The position numbers and the translations under genes are program-made. From NCBI RefSeq assembly GCF_028532725.1, contig NZ_JAQKGU010000005.1, positions 62,001 through 126,000 of the forward strand: DNA of 64,000 nt, read 5' to 3'. Within the stretch, counting starts at the first letter, position 1, and each line of letters starts with the position of its first letter. Origin of the DNA: Desulfovibrio sp. Fe33. GTDB taxonomy: Bacteria; Desulfobacterota; Desulfovibrionia; Desulfovibrionales; Desulfovibrionaceae. Shown piece by piece: positions 7,987-18,694 of this stretch. The notes below the pieces were generated by a model that saw only the letters and a list, made by a program, of their open reading frames with translations, had not been told where the DNA came from and made no database searches.

Positions 7987-8819
7987 TGTCCGTTCGTCTC
8001 GGGAAAATCGGCTATCTCAATGTTCTGCCCATCTATCATCCGCTGGAATCCGGCATCCTTCCCCTCGATTGCGAAGTGACCTCCGGGCCGCCGGCCGAGT
8101 TGAACAAGCTCATGGACGCGGGCAAGCTCGACCTGTCCGCAGCCTCCAGCGTGGAATACGCACGCCACGCGGACAAATACTACCTCATTCCGGACATCGC
8201 CATAGGCAGCCGTGGCCCGGTTCAGTCCGTGCTGCTCCTGAGCCGTCGGCCGGTGGAGGAACTGAACGGAGAAACCATCCTGGTAAGTTCACAGACCCAC
8301 ACCTCCGCCGCACTGCTCCGGGTCCTTCAGGCCAAACTGTGGAAGATCGAAACAGGCTTCTTCACGGATAACGCCACCGCGATCCTTGAAAAAGGAGAAC
8401 GTCCCGAAGCCATCCTGTGCATCGGCGACGAAGCGCTGAACCTGCGCTATCACCCGGACTACCCGCACCGCATAGACCTCGGCGAGGCATGGCGGCAACT
8501 AACCGGCCTGCCATTCATATTCGGCGTATGGATCGTGCAGCGAGAGAGTTGGGAGCGGGATAGGGGAAGAGTGAAGCAGGCGGCAGAGATGCTCCTGGCG
8601 GGCAAACGATGGGGAATAGAGAACATCAGCGACGTCTGCGTCATGGCCGCCGAGGAAAGCAACCTGAACGACGAGGAAATGTGTTCCTACTTCGACGGTC
8701 TGGTCTACGATCTCGGGGACGAGGAGCAGAAAGGCATGAGGACGTTCTATGAAAACCTGGTTGAGACCAAGATCATAGACCGGGTCCCGGAATTGGTTTT
8801 CCTGCCGGAAGCAGTCTAA
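7986..8819 (+). CDS. mqnA: Chorismate dehydratase
   Basis: 277 residues. The N-terminal LGKIGYLNVLPIYHPLE and GPPAELNKLM are typical of MqnA, which dehydrates chorismate to 3-[(1-carboxyvinyl)oxy]benzoate, the first step of the futalosine route. Periplasmic-binding-protein-like fold without a signal peptide. Start codon overlaps the mqnC stop, indicating translational coupling. The C-terminus overlaps the stop of the opposing LysR gene by 4 bases. With mqnC, mqnD and mqnE also here, only the nucleoside-hydrolysing step is missing. Confidence 0.93.
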   Translation: MSVRLGKIGYLNVLPIYHPLESGILPLDCEVTSGPPAELNKLMDAGKLDLSAASSVEYARHADKYYLIPDIAIGSRGPVQSVLLLSRRPVEELNGETILVSSQTHTSAALLRVLQAKLWKIETGFFTDNATAILEKGERPEAILCIGDEALNLRYHPDYPHRIDLGEAWRQLTGLPFIFGVWIVQRESWERDRGRVKQAAEMLLAGKRWGIENISDVCVMAAEESNLNDEEMCSYFDGLVYDLGDEEQKGMRTFYENLVETKIIDRVPELVFLPEAV

Positions 8820-9700
8820 CTGACGAACCCGACAAACGCCTTCAACGCCGGGAACATGTACCGGCCGCCATGGTGGATGAGATAAAACTCTCTGCGCCCT
8901 TCAAGGGCCGGAGCGTTGATGCGAACCACCTCACCGCTGTCGAGCAGTGATTGAGCGGCCAGCTTGGACGTGAAGCAAACCCCGACGCCGTGCACGGCAT
9001 GAGCCAGGCTTTCGCACGTCCCTTCCACCCTGCAACGGACGTTAAGGTCCTGCAGGGAATAGCCCGCGCTCTTCAAAGCGTCTTCCAACACCATCCGCGT
9101 GGCCGATCCTTTGACCCGCATGACCCACGGCAATTCGACAAGCCTGCCAAGGGACGGTTCGCGCTCGGCGGGCAGCCAAGGGGCGTCGGGCGACGCCACG
9201 AGAATGGTCTCGTCACGGGCCAAAAGCGTGGCGGTCAACTCATCTTCCTCCGGCCGCTTGCCGACAATGCCGACGGGCCAGTCGCCGGATGCCACCCGTT
9301 TGATGACTTCGCAGGAATCCGCGGTATGCACGATAAACGAAACTTCGGGAAACTTGGCGGAAAAGGACTTGAGAAGCTCGGGCAAAATGCTGTGGGAGGG
9401 AATGGTACTGCATCCGACCTGAAGTTCGCCTACCACCCGGTCACGCAGGACCTCAATGGCCGCCTTTGCCCGATCCAGGCTCCGAAAAACGCTCACCATA
9501 CTCTCGTAGAGGACATTCCCGGCCTGGGTGGGCATAATCTTGCGGCCCAGCCGATCAAACAGCTTTACGCCCAACTCGTCCTCAAGATTGGCCACATGGG
9601 AACTGATTGTCGGCTGCGAGAGGAACATGGCCTCGCCAGCCTTGGAAAAACTCTGCAGCTCATACACCTTGCAAAATGCTTCAAGCTTTCTGATGTCCAT
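8816..9700 (-). CDS. LysR family transcriptional regulator
   Basis: 294 residues from ATG 9700 (AGGA 8 bases upstream; an alternative 9724 start adds 8 residues). Winged helix-turn-helix at about 1-60 (LEAFCKVYELQSFSKAGEAMFLSQPTISSH shape), then a LysR substrate-binding domain (about 88-290). The sequence style resembles the LysR group linked to selenium metabolism in sulfate reducers, but that is from memory and tentative. Convergent with mqnA, overlapping it by 4 bases, and upstream of no same-strand gene, so its target is not obvious from context. Confidence 0.85.
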   Translation of the reverse strand: MDIRKLEAFCKVYELQSFSKAGEAMFLSQPTISSHVANLEDELGVKLFDRLGRKIMPTQAGNVLYESMVSVFRSLDRAKAAIEVLRDRVVGELQVGCSTIPSHSILPELLKSFSAKFPEVSFIVHTADSCEVIKRVASGDWPVGIVGKRPEEDELTATLLARDETILVASPDAPWLPAEREPSLGRLVELPWVMRVKGSATRMVLEDALKSAGYSLQDLNVRCRVEGTCESLAHAVHGVGVCFTSKLAAQSLLDSGEVVRINAPALEGRREFYLIHHGGRYMFPALKAFVGFVS

Positions 9701-9745
9701 GTAACCAATCCTATAAATTGACAAAATCTATAATAAAGGACAAAA

Positions 9746-9772
9746 AAAGGGCAGGCGTAAGGCCTGCCCTTT
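9746..9772 (-). terminator. Terminator of the alpha operon
   Basis: GGGCAGGC (9749-9756) pairs with GCCTGCCC (9762-9769), extended by A-T pairs. On the minus strand it is followed by TTTTTTT, 5 bases beyond the rplQ stop. It ends the long ribosomal cluster. Confidence 0.9.
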
Positions 9773-9777
9773 CTTCT

Positions 9778-10258
9778 TTATTCTTCGTCAGCCTTTTTCT
9801 CGGCTTCGGGCTGAGTCTCGGGAGCCTTGGACTCTTCCTTCTTCTCGGCCTTCGGAGCGGGAGCCTTCTTGGACTCGTCCTTGGCGGGAGCTTCAGGAGC
9901 CGACTTCTCAGCTTTTTTGGTCAACTCGATGATGACCATGGGAGCGCAGTCGCCCTTGCGGGGCAGGGACATCTTGACGATGCGGGTGTAACCGCCGACG
10001 CCGCCTTCGAAGCGCGGGCCGATTTCGTCGAAGAGACGCTGAACCATCTGATGGCTGCCGAGGACCTTGTAAGCCTGGCGGCGAGTATGCAGGTCATTGC
10101 GCAGTGCCATGGTGATGAGCTTGTCGACGATGCGGCGAAGCTCTTTGGCCTTGGCTTCAGTGGTGCGAATCTGCTCGTAGGTCAGCAGCGCGCGGGCCAT
10201 ATTCTTGAACATGGCGGCACGGTGCGAATTGGACCGATTCAGTTTGCGACCGGACTTT

Positions 10259-10269
<11 letters not shown>
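9778..10269 (-). CDS. rplQ: 50S ribosomal protein L17
   Basis: 163 residues. The core (about 1-117) is standard L17, starting [18 protein letters not shown] low-complexity Lys/Glu/Ala/Pro tail of about 46 residues follows, absent from E. coli L17 (127 residues); it is probably disordered on the ribosome surface. The start overlaps the rpoA 3' end by 11 bases, so the two are translationally coupled. Last gene of the alpha operon, directly before the terminator. Confidence 0.97.
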
Positions 10270-11299
<1,030 letters not shown>

Positions 11300-11311
11300 G
11301 TAGTCCCCTAT

Positions 11312-11938
11312 TTACTTGGAGTACAATTCGACAATCAGCTGCTCGTTGATCGGGAACTGGATGTCTTCCCGGCTCGGCATGGCCTTAACCGTGCCCTTGA
11401 AGTTGGCGCCGTCGGACTCCAGCCACTCGGGGCAACCGCGGCGAGCAATGACTTCCTGGGCCTCGTTGATCACAGGGATCTTCCGGGCTTCATCACGAAC
11501 TTCGATGACGTCTTCAGCTTTGACCTGCATGGACGGAATGCTCACGCGGCGGCCATTCAGCTTGAAGATGCCATGGCGAACCAACTGGCGAGCCTGGTCG
11601 CGCGAGTTGGCGAAACCGAGGCGGTAGATGACGTTGTCGAGTCGGCGTTCCAGCAGGAACAGCAGATTGTGGCCGGTCACGCCCTTCATGGCGTCGGCAC
11701 GGTGGTAATACATCCGGAACTGTCCTTCCAGGATGCCGTACATGCGGCGAACCTTCTGCTTTTCACGCAGCTGGACAGCGTAGTCGGACATCTTGTGGCG
11801 CAGCCGACCAGCATGTCCCGGAGGATAGGGGCGCTTCTCGTAAGCGCACTTGTCGGTGTAGCAGCGATCACCTTTGAGGAAGAGCTTCTCCCCCTCACGG
11901 CGGCACAGCTTGCATTTTGCTTCAGTATATCTTGCCAC
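11312..11938 (-). CDS. rpsD: 30S ribosomal protein S4
   Basis: 208 residues. Primary 16S rRNA-binding protein. The N-terminus has four cysteines (C9, C12, C26, C31) in the pattern CKLC...C....C, the zinc-binding form of S4. The S4 RNA-binding domain is in the middle (RLDNVIYRLGFANSRDQARQLVRHG region). In many bacteria S4 also represses its own operon; no leader structure was identified here. Confidence 0.98.
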   Translation of the reverse strand: MARYTEAKCKLCRREGEKLFLKGDRCYTDKCAYEKRPYPPGHAGRLRHKMSDYAVQLREKQKVRRMYGILEGQFRMYYHRADAMKGVTGHNLLFLLERRLDNVIYRLGFANSRDQARQLVRHGIFKLNGRRVSIPSMQVKAEDVIEVRDEARKIPVINEAQEVIARRGCPEWLESDGANFKGTVKAMPSREDIQFPINEQLIVELYSK

Positions 11939-11953
11939 GATTTTTCTCCTTAA

Positions 11954-12340
11954 TTAGACCCTGCGGCGTTTGGGCGGCCGGCAACCGTTGTGGGGAATCG
12001 GAGTGATGTCCCTGATGAAAGTGACCTTGAAGCCGACGTTGTTGATGGCGCGCATGGCGGCCTCACGTCCGGACCCAGGGCCCTTGACATAGATACCCAC
12101 GGTACGCATACCGGAATCCTGCGCGCGCTTGGCGGCAGCTTCGGCAGCCATCTGAGCCGCGAAAGGAGTGGACTTGCGGGAACCCTTGAAGTGAGCACCG
12201 GCAGAAGCCCAGCTGACGACATTGCCCTTCACGTCGGTAAAGGTCACGATCGTGTTGTTGAACGTGGCCTTGACGTGGGCAATACCGACGGGAATATTCT
12301 TCTTTTCTTTTTTCTTCCCAGAGCGACGGGGTTTAGCCAT
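11954..12340 (-). CDS. rpsK: 30S ribosomal protein S11
   Basis: 128 residues, full length. Basic N-terminal tail ([15 protein letters not shown]), then [10 protein letters not shown] and the conserved C-terminal [18 protein letters not shown]. Platform protein of the 30S subunit near the mRNA exit. Sits between rpsM and rpsD, 78 bases downstream of rpsM. Confidence 0.98.
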   Translation of the reverse strand: MAKPRRSGKKKEKKNIPVGIAHVKATFNNTIVTFTDVKGNVVSWASAGAHFKGSRKSTPFAAQMAAEAAAKRAQDSGMRTVGIYVKGPGSGREAAMRAINNVGFKVTFIRDITPIPHNGCRPPKRRRV

Positions 12341-12418
12341 TGCCTTTTCTCCGTTGAATAAAAGTCTTGTAAAACGCCCGCACGCTTACGCACGCGCCGG
12401 CGATAGTCGCATGTCGAG

Positions 12419-12790
12419 TTATTTCTTCTTGCGGCCCATGACGGAACGACGGGGACCCTTGCGGGTACGGGCGTTGGTCTTGGATTTCTGACCGCGAACG
12501 GGCAGGCCGCGGCGATGACGCAGGCCGCGATAGCAACCGATGTCCATCAGCCGTTTGATGTTGGTGGTAATCTCACGACGGAGGTCACCCTCAACCTTGT
12601 AGTTGTTTTCGATCTCGACACGGATCTGGTTGACTTCATCGGCAGTGAGATCATCACTGCTGGTCTTCCAGTCGATCCCGGTGGAGTCGAGAATCTGCAG
12701 GGCCATGGTCCGGCCGATGCCGTAAATGTACGTCAACGCAATGTCGATGCGCTTGTTCCTCGGCAGATCAACGCCAGCAATACGTGCCAT
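12419..12790 (-). CDS. rpsM: 30S ribosomal protein S13
   Basis: 123 residues, starting [14 protein letters not shown], with the basic C-terminal tail ([20 protein letters not shown] pattern) that reaches the P-site tRNA. Head protein of the 30S subunit, contacting L5 across the bridge. Begins 12 bases after the rpmJ stop. Confidence 0.98.
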   Translation of the reverse strand: MARIAGVDLPRNKRIDIALTYIYGIGRTMALQILDSTGIDWKTSSDDLTADEVNQIRVEIENNYKVEGDLRREITTNIKRLMDIGCYRGLRHRRGLPVRGQKSKTNARTRKGPRRSVMGRKKK

Positions 12791-12802
12791 AGTTATTACC
12801 CT

Positions 12803-12916
12803 CTATCCTTGACGCTGCTTATGCCGCGGGTTCTCGCAGATCACCCGAAGCACTCCGTTGCGCCGAATTACTTTGCACTTGGAACACATTTTCTTAACAG
12901 AAGGTCTGACTTTCAT
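12803..12916 (-). CDS. rpmJ: 50S ribosomal protein L36
   Basis: 37 residues, starting [14 protein letters not shown]. Zinc-binding form with ligands C11, C14, C27 and H32. Too short for usual gene-length cut-offs but unmistakable by sequence and by its place between map and rpsM. infA, which precedes rpmJ in many bacteria, is absent here. Confidence 0.97.
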   Translation of the reverse strand: MKVRPSVKKMCSKCKVIRRNGVLRVICENPRHKQRQG

Positions 12917-12952
12917 GACCATCTCCAATGTCTAAATAACAATAATGCCCAT

Positions 12953-12970
12953 ACCCCCCTCTCGGGGGGT
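12953..12970 (-). promoter_or_regulatory. Hairpin with GAGA tetraloop between map and rpmJ
   Basis: Perfect 7-bp stem ACCCCCC (12953-12959) and GGGGGGT (12964-12970). On the minus-strand transcript the loop is GAGA, a GNRA tetraloop. There is no U-run directly after it, so a processing or mRNA-stability role, or weak attenuation before rpmJ-rpsM, is more likely than full termination. Confidence 0.5.
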
Positions 12971-13047
12971 GGCCTTTTAAACGAAGCTGCGTTTTATACA
13001 GCCTTTTGGAATAAAGTGCAAGCCCGAATTTCAGGCCCCCGCAGGAG

Positions 13048-13818
13048 CTAATCGGACACGCTCAATATTCTAGGTCCGTCGGAGGTCACGGCGACGGTGT
13101 GCTCAAAGTGCGCGGAGTATTTCCGGTCCTTTGTCACAGCTGTCCATTTGTCCTCAAGGACATCAACCTCATACGACCCAACCGTGACCATCGGCTCAAT
13201 GGCAAGCACCATTCCGGCCTTGAGAGGAACGCCGGAGATGCCCTTGGGAACGAAGTTGGGGATCTCAGGCTTCTCGTGGAGATGGCTTCCGATCCCGTGT
13301 CCTACAAAACGACGGACTATACCGAAGCCGAACCCTTCAACATATGACTGGATTGCCGCGGAAATGTCATAGAGGTTGTTACCGGGTACGGCTTGTTCGA
13401 TACCCTTATACAGAGACTCACGGGTAACATCCATGAGTTTTTGGCTTTCCTCGGAGACCTGCCCTACCCCGAAGGTACGGGCTGAGTCGCCGTAAAATCC
13501 GTGGAACACTACGCCCATGTCGAAGCTGACGATGTCACCCTCTTCAATGATGCGGGTCCTGGACGGGAAACCATGTACAATTTCTTCGTTAACCGAGCAA
13601 CACAGGGCATACGGAAAGCCCTGGTACCCGAGGAATGCCGGGCGGACGCCGAACTCGTCGCACCGCTTCCGGCAAATCTCCTCGAACAGCATGGTCGGAA
13701 CGCCCGGTCGGACATTCTCTCCCAGCTCGTCGAGTATCTTGGAAACAATACGATTGGCCTCACGCATGAGGCCAATCTCTTTATCGTTCTTGACGAAGAC
13801 GCCCCTGAACTTTTTCAA
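13048..13818 (-). CDS. map: Type I methionine aminopeptidase
   Basis: 256 residues. Removes the N-terminal Met from new proteins. Conserved metal-ligand motifs visible: SFDMGVVFHGFYGDSA (two Asp), RRFVGHGIGSHLHEKPEIPN (His), VLAIEPMV (Glu) and AHFEHTVAVT (Glu). Lies 2 bases from the end of secY. The usual neighbour adk is missing between secY and map, an arrangement that implies adk is elsewhere in the genome. Confidence 0.97.
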   Translation of the reverse strand: MKKFRGVFVKNDKEIGLMREANRIVSKILDELGENVRPGVPTMLFEEICRKRCDEFGVRPAFLGYQGFPYALCCSVNEEIVHGFPSRTRIIEEGDIVSFDMGVVFHGFYGDSARTFGVGQVSEESQKLMDVTRESLYKGIEQAVPGNNLYDISAAIQSYVEGFGFGIVRRFVGHGIGSHLHEKPEIPNFVPKGISGVPLKAGMVLAIEPMVTVGSYEVDVLEDKWTAVTKDRKYSAHFEHTVAVTSDGPRILSVSD

Positions 13819-13820
13819 AA

Positions 13821-15131
13821 CTAGCGCCTGCCTTTCAGTTTGTTACCTTTTCCCATTAATCCCTCGTACTGGCGAGAGATCATATAGGATTCGATCCGGC
13901 CCATGAAGTCCATGGCCACGCCGACCACGATCAGCAGCGAGGTGCCGCCGAAGTAGAACGGAACGCCGAACTTGCTGATCAGGAACATGGGCAGGACGCA
14001 GACCGCAGAGACATACAGCGCGCCCCACAGGGTGATGCGGGCAAGCACTTTGTCGATGTACTCGCGGGTGCGATTTCCCGGACGGATGCCCGGAATGAAG
14101 CCGCCCTGCTTCTGGATATTCTCCGCGATTCCCTTGGGATCAAACATGATCGCAGTATAGAAATAGCAGAAGAAGATGATGATGCCGATGTACAGTATGT
14201 TGTACAAGACGGAATCAGGCCGGAAGTAGGCGGAGAAGTCCTGCAAATACTTGTTGCTCGAGAACTGGGCAAGCGTTGCAGGAAACATAAGGATAGAAGA
14301 GGCGAAGATCGGCGGAATAACACCTGCGGTGTTGATCTTCAACGGCAGATGCGTAGTCTGGCCGCCGAACATGCGCCGCCCCTGCTGACGTTTGGCATAG
14401 TGAATCGGAATACGACGCTGTCCGCGCTCCATGAACACGATGAAGGCCAGGGTGGCCACCATCACGACAATCAGGAGCAGCAGGATGAACAGGGAGATCT
14501 CGCCCACGGTCATCAATTGCAGGGTGTTAATCACCGCGGCCGGAAGGCCGGCGATGATACCTGCATAGATGATAAGGGAGATGCCGTTTCCGATACCTTT
14601 TTCGGTCATCTGTTCACCCAGCCACATCAGGAACACGGTACCCGCGGTCAGGGTCAGGATCGTCATCAGCTTGAAGCCGATCCCGGAATAGAGAACCATG
14701 GGTGCGCCCGTGGGCGAACTCATGGACTCCAAACCGGTTGCGATGGCAAAACCCTGCACGATGGTGATAAGCACCGTGCCGTATCTGGTGTACTGGGTGA
14801 TCTTCTTGCGGCCGGCCTCGCCTTCCTCCTTCTGGAGCCGCTTCAGCTCGGGGCTGACCACGGTCAGAAGTTGAAGGATGATCGAGGCCGAAATGTACGG
14901 CATGATACCCAGGGCGAAAATGGACATCCTTTTGAGTCCACCGCCGGAGAACATGTCGAACACGCCGAAGAGAGTGTTCTGCGCCTGAGCGAAGAACTCG
15001 GAAAGCGCAGCACTATCGACGCCTGGAATGGGGATGTGTATGCCCAACCGGTAGACAGCGAGCAGTGCGAACGTCCAGAGCAGCTTTTTCCGCAGCTCCG
15101 GCAACCGGGCAATATTATCAACTCCTGACAT
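13821..15131 (-). CDS. secY: Protein translocase subunit SecY
   Basis: 436 residues from ATG 15131; an in-frame start at 15155 would add 8 residues. About ten transmembrane segments, with SecY patterns such as RLGIHIPIPGVDS, MPYISASIILQLL and QQGGRRMFGGQTTHLPLK-like cytoplasmic loop text. Forms the protein-conducting channel with SecE (encoded in this same cluster) and SecG. Last gene before map in the spc operon. Confidence 0.98.
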   Translation of the reverse strand: MSGVDNIARLPELRKKLLWTFALLAVYRLGIHIPIPGVDSAALSEFFAQAQNTLFGVFDMFSGGGLKRMSIFALGIMPYISASIILQLLTVVSPELKRLQKEEGEAGRKKITQYTRYGTVLITIVQGFAIATGLESMSSPTGAPMVLYSGIGFKLMTILTLTAGTVFLMWLGEQMTEKGIGNGISLIIYAGIIAGLPAAVINTLQLMTVGEISLFILLLLIVVMVATLAFIVFMERGQRRIPIHYAKRQQGRRMFGGQTTHLPLKINTAGVIPPIFASSILMFPATLAQFSSNKYLQDFSAYFRPDSVLYNILYIGIIIFFCYFYTAIMFDPKGIAENIQKQGGFIPGIRPGNRTREYIDKVLARITLWGALYVSAVCVLPMFLISKFGVPFYFGGTSLLIVVGVAMDFMGRIESYMISRQYEGLMGKGNKLKGRR

Positions 15132-15163
15132 CGTATCAGTACCCTTCCGAATCAATAGTGAGT

Positions 15164-15610
15164 TTACGCTTCAATGGCCTTGGCGGTTCCACCGGCCTTG
15201 GCAATCTTGTCGGCAGCGGACGCGCTGAAGCGATGAGCCTCAATGGTCACGGCCTTCTCGACTTCACCGGTGCCCAACACTTTGACCGGAGCGCCGTCCT
15301 TGACGACGCCGCGCTCGTACATGTCGGCCAGGGTGATCTCGTCCTTGCCTTCGAACAGGGCAATCAGACGGCCCACGTTCACGGCTTCGTATTCTTCACG
15401 GAAGGGATTCTTGAATCCGCGCTTGGGCAGACGGCGAGCCAGAGGCATCTGGCCGCCCTCGAAGCCGGGACGAACGCCACCGCCGGAGCGGGCGTTCTGG
15501 CCCTTGTGGCCCTTACCGGCGGTCTTACCGGCACCGGAGCCGGAGCCGCGGCCTATGCGCTTGCGGTTCTTGTACTCTTCCGGGAAGGCGTAGAGTTCAT
15601 GAAGTCTCAT
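15164..15610 (-). CDS. rplO: 50S ribosomal protein L15
   Basis: 148 residues. N-terminal [20 protein letters not shown] and the glycine-rich [19 protein letters not shown] segment are typical L15. Start overlaps the rpmD stop (ATGA). Late-assembly 50S protein. Confidence 0.98.
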   Translation of the reverse strand: MRLHELYAFPEEYKNRKRIGRGSGSGAGKTAGKGHKGQNARSGGGVRPGFEGGQMPLARRLPKRGFKNPFREEYEAVNVGRLIALFEGKDEITLADMYERGVVKDGAPVKVLGTGEVEKAVTIEAHRFSASAADKIAKAGGTAKAIEA

Positions 15611-15780
15611 GATTCAGTAACCTCCACCAGGTGTCTGACCTTATAGATCATTCCGCGGATGACAGGGGTGTCATCGTGCTCTTTGACCTGATTGATCTTG
15701 CGCAGGCCCAGGGATTCCAGGACTTTCACCTGGTGCGGCTTGCACGCGATCTTACTTTTGATCTGCTTGACTTTAATCAC
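15607..15780 (-). CDS. rpmD: 50S ribosomal protein L30
   Basis: 57 residues beginning with a GTG start (15778-15780): [19 protein letters not shown], then the L30 core [11 protein letters not shown]. Small 50S protein. Its TGA stop overlaps the rplO ATG, and it lies 12 bases after rpsE. The GTG start is the only one that gives the full-length family protein. Confidence 0.96.
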   Translation of the reverse strand: MIKVKQIKSKIACKPHQVKVLESLGLRKINQVKEHDDTPVIRGMIYKVRHLVEVTES

Positions 15781-15792
15781 GGCGTTATCCTT

Positions 15793-16284
15793 CTACTTTC
15801 TGGGAGTGGATACCGACACGCCGCGCAAGGAGGAAACCTCTTCAGCGCTTCGCAGGGACTCCAATCCGGCCATGGTGGCACGCAACACGTTGTGCGGGTT
15901 GTTGGTGCCGATGGCCTTGGTCAGGATGTCATGGACGCCAACGGCTTCCATGATCGCACGAACGGGACCGCCGGCGATGATGCCGGTGCCTCGGCTGGCG
16001 GGCTTGAGCATAACTCGGCCCGCGCCGTAGCGTCCCAGGACCTCATACGGCAGGGTGCCGTCCAGCAGAGGAACATTGATCATGTTCTTCTTGGCCCGTT
16101 CACTGGCCTTGCGGATGGCTTCGGGCACTTCGTTGGCTTTACCAAGTCCGTAACCGACTCCTCCCTCACCATCGCCGACGACCACCAGGCAGCTGAAGCT
16201 GAAACGGCGGCCACCCTTGACAACCTTGGCGACGCGATTGAGGTAGACGATTTTTTCAATCAATCCACTTTCATTCTGTTCCAT
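15793..16284 (-). CDS. rpsE: 30S ribosomal protein S5
   Basis: 163 residues with double-stranded-RNA-binding N-domain ([22 protein letters not shown]) and the C-terminal domain with [19 protein letters not shown]. Helps decoding accuracy at the 30S A site. Followed directly by rpmD. Confidence 0.98.
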   Translation of the reverse strand: MEQNESGLIEKIVYLNRVAKVVKGGRRFSFSCLVVVGDGEGGVGYGLGKANEVPEAIRKASERAKKNMINVPLLDGTLPYEVLGRYGAGRVMLKPASRGTGIIAGGPVRAIMEAVGVHDILTKAIGTNNPHNVLRATMAGLESLRSAEEVSSLRGVSVSTPRK

Positions 16285-16300
16285 TGTTCTTTCCTGGTGA

Positions 16301-16660
16301 CTAGAATTTCAGCCCGCCTTCACGGGCGCCGTCGGCAAGAGCTTTGATCTTGCCGTGATAGATATATCCGTTCCGGTCGAAGACGCAGGTCTCAATCTGC
16401 TTGGCCAGGGCGGCTTCGGCGATAGCCTTGCCCACCTTGGAAGCGGAGTCCTTGTTGGCCTTCAGAGTTTCGCCGTCCTTGTTCAGCACCTGAGTGCTGG
16501 TGGAAGCGAGCGTCACACCGTTTTCGTCATCGACCAACTGAGCATAGAGATGCTGGTTGGAGCGATAGACGACCAAACGGGGCCGAACTTCGGTACCGGA
16601 GATCTTCTTTCTGATGCGGGGCTTGCGAAGAAGCCGCTGTGCATTCTTGCTTTTGCTCAT
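16301..16660 (-). CDS. rplR: 50S ribosomal protein L18
   Basis: 119 residues from ATG 16660 ([20 protein letters not shown]). The frame stays open another 44 codons upstream, but those overlap rplF and match no L18. Binds 5S rRNA together with L5. C-terminal [20 protein letters not shown] is the conserved end. Confidence 0.97.
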   Translation of the reverse strand: MSKSKNAQRLLRKPRIRKKISGTEVRPRLVVYRSNQHLYAQLVDDENGVTLASTSTQVLNKDGETLKANKDSASKVGKAIAEAALAKQIETCVFDRNGYIYHGKIKALADGAREGGLKF

Positions 16661-16670
16661 GACTTTACCC

Positions 16671-17207
16671 CTACTTGGAACCGGACTTACCGGCCTTACG
16701 GCGAATGACTTCGTCGAGATACTTGATGCCCTTGCCCTTGTAGGGTTCCGGCAGGCGCACACGACGAATCTGAGCCGCAACTTCACCGACAAGCTGCTTG
16801 TCGATGCCCTCGATGGTCAGCTTGGAGCCTTCCACCTTGGCTTCCAGGCCGGCGGGAAGATCGAACTCCACCGGATGGGAATACCCGACGTTGAGCACGA
16901 CTTTCTTGCCCTGCACGGACACCTTGTAACCAACGCCGATGACTTCCAGGGTCTTGGTAAAGCCCTTGGTCACGCCGTCCACGCAGTTGGCGAGCAGGGT
17001 CCTGCGAAGACCGTGCTGGCCGCGGGAGCGACGGGAATCATCCGCGCGGGAAACGTACACCTTGCCATCCTCCACCTTATACTCAACGGACGGATCGACC
17101 GGAGTATTCAAGGAGCCCTTGGGACCCTTGACCTGGATTTCGGAGGCTCCGACAGACACCTCGACACCCGAGGGGATGTCGATGGGATTCTTTCCTATAC
17201 GAGACAT
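16671..17207 (-). CDS. rplF: 50S ribosomal protein L6
   Basis: 178 residues, two repeated L6 domains, starting [17 protein letters not shown] and ending with the conserved [20 protein letters not shown] motif and a basic tail. Binds 23S rRNA near the sarcin-ricin loop. 10 bases from rplR. Confidence 0.98.
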   Translation of the reverse strand: MSRIGKNPIDIPSGVEVSVGASEIQVKGPKGSLNTPVDPSVEYKVEDGKVYVSRADDSRRSRGQHGLRRTLLANCVDGVTKGFTKTLEVIGVGYKVSVQGKKVVLNVGYSHPVEFDLPAGLEAKVEGSKLTIEGIDKQLVGEVAAQIRRVRLPEPYKGKGIKYLDEVIRRKAGKSGSK

Positions 17208-17219
17208 AACGGAACCTCT

Positions 17220-17603
17220 TTACCAGATTTCGCAGAGCAGCTCGCCGCCGACATTGGCCTCTTTGGCCTTGGCGCCTTCAAGCAGCCCTTTGGAGGTGGA
17301 CACGATACAAATACCGATGCCGTTCTGGACTCGGGGGATATCAGAAGCACCAACGTACACACGGCGACCGGGCTTGCTGACCTTACGCAGGCCAGTGATA
17401 AGCGGTTTGCCGTCGGCGTACTTGAGGGTAATACTGATGTCCCTGTCCTCGACAGCGTAGTCGGCGATATAACCTTCTTCCTTCAGGATACCCGCGATCG
17501 AGGACTTCATCTTGGAAGCCGGTACGGCGACATCGGTATGATAAGCGCAGTACGCATTCCGGATGCGGGTCAACATGTCGGCTACAGGATCAACAACAGC
17601 CAT
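17220..17603 (-). CDS. rpsH: 30S ribosomal protein S8
   Basis: 127 residues. Starts [17 protein letters not shown] and ends in the conserved GGELLCEIW. Early 16S rRNA-binding protein of the platform. In E. coli S8 represses the spc operon by binding near rplE; no such site was worked out here. Confidence 0.98.
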   Translation of the reverse strand: MAVVDPVADMLTRIRNAYCAYHTDVAVPASKMKSSIAGILKEEGYIADYAVEDRDISITLKYADGKPLITGLRKVSKPGRRVYVGASDIPRVQNGIGICIVSTSKGLLEGAKAKEANVGGELLCEIW

Positions 17604-17618
17604 TTCGATTCTCCTTAA

Positions 17619-17804
17619 TTACCAGCTCGCCTTGCGGACGCCGGGCAGTTCGCCGGCGAGAGCCTTGTTGCGGAAGCAGATACGGCAAATTCCGTACCGC
17701 CTCAGGAAAGCCCGAGGACGGCCACAAATCGGGCACCGATTGTAAGCGCGGACCTTGAACTTGGGTTTGCGGCTTGCCTTAACGCGTAAGCTTGTCTTGG
17801 CCAC
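17619..17804 (-). CDS. rpsN: 30S ribosomal protein S14, zinc-binding type
   Basis: 61 residues, the short zinc form (type Z), with ligands C24, C27, C40 and C43 (CPIC...CRIC). The longer zinc-free form found in E. coli is about 100 residues. Lies between rplE and rpsH as in other spc operons. Confidence 0.98.
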   Translation of the reverse strand: MAKTSLRVKASRKPKFKVRAYNRCPICGRPRAFLRRYGICRICFRNKALAGELPGVRKASW

Positions 17805-17815
17805 TTTCCGTCCTC

Positions 17816-18355
17816 CTACTTTTTAAAGGGCATGCCAAGGAGGTCAAGAAGGGTCTTGCCTTCCTTGTCGGTCTTGGCCGTGGTGGTCACGGTCACGTTC
17901 ATGCCCTTCACCAACTCCACCTTGTCGATGTCAAGCTCGGGGAAGATGGTGTGTTCCTTGATGCCCATGGTGAAGTTACCACGACCGTCGAAACCGCGGT
18001 CGGGTACGCCGCGAAAATCGCGGACCCGGGGCAGAGCGAAGCTCACGAGCTTGTCATAAAAGTCCCACATGCGGTCGCCGCGAAGGGTGACGCGGCAACC
18101 GACCGGCTGGCCCTCGCGCAGCTTGAACTGCGCGATGGACTTCTTGGCCAGGGTGACCACGGCCTTCTGGCCGGAAACGGCGGTCAGTTCCTCGACAGCG
18201 GCATCAATGAGCTTGCTGTTCTGGCTGGCGGCACCGAGACCGATATTCAGGGAGATCTTCACGATTTTGGGGATCTCCATGGCCGAGGTGTAACCGTACT
18301 CCTTCTGGAGCTCGGGGACGACCTTTTCGTTATACAACTTTTCGAGACGTGTCAT
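17816..18355 (-). CDS. rplE: 50S ribosomal protein L5
   Basis: 179 residues from ATG 18355 ([16 protein letters not shown]). Upstream in-frame codons to 18385 overlap the rplX end and are not part of the family. Binds 5S rRNA and forms a bridge to S13. Conserved [16 protein letters not shown]-type motif near the C-terminus. Confidence 0.98.
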   Translation of the reverse strand: MTRLEKLYNEKVVPELQKEYGYTSAMEIPKIVKISLNIGLGAASQNSKLIDAAVEELTAVSGQKAVVTLAKKSIAQFKLREGQPVGCRVTLRGDRMWDFYDKLVSFALPRVRDFRGVPDRGFDGRGNFTMGIKEHTIFPELDIDKVELVKGMNVTVTTTAKTDKEGKTLLDLLGMPFKK

Positions 18356-18363
18356 ACTGATAC

Positions 18364-18684
18364 CTATTTGAAGGTCTCGTTGCACTTCTTGCAGAAGCGC
18401 ACCTTCTTACCGTCTTCAGTCTTCTTGTACCCTACCCGCGTGGGCTTGGTGCATGCGTCGCAGACCACAGCCACATTGGATACATGGATAGGGGCTTCCT
18501 TCTCGATAATGCCGCCGGGCTGCTGGGCATAGGGATTGGCCTTGGTATGGCGCTGGACCATGTTAACCTTCTCGACCAGGACCTTGTCCTGCTTCTTGAA
18601 GATCTTCAAGACCTTGCCGACCTTTCCCTTGTCCTTCCCGGCGATGACCATGACCTTGTCGTCTTTACGGATTTTAGTCTTCAT
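18364..18684 (-). CDS. rplX: 50S ribosomal protein L24 with zinc-ribbon-like C-terminus
   Basis: 106 residues from the third of three consecutive ATGs (18684), because AAGGA upstream is best spaced for it (about 7 bases). N-terminal KOW motif ([18 protein letters not shown]). The C-terminal part has two CxxC pairs (CDAC and CKKC), a possible zinc ribbon seen in some bacterial L24 proteins but not in E. coli. Assembly-initiating 50S protein. Confidence 0.96.
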   Translation of the reverse strand: MKTKIRKDDKVMVIAGKDKGKVGKVLKIFKKQDKVLVEKVNMVQRHTKANPYAQQPGGIIEKEAPIHVSNVAVVCDACTKPTRVGYKKTEDGKKVRFCKKCNETFK

Positions 18685-18694
18685 CATCATTTCC

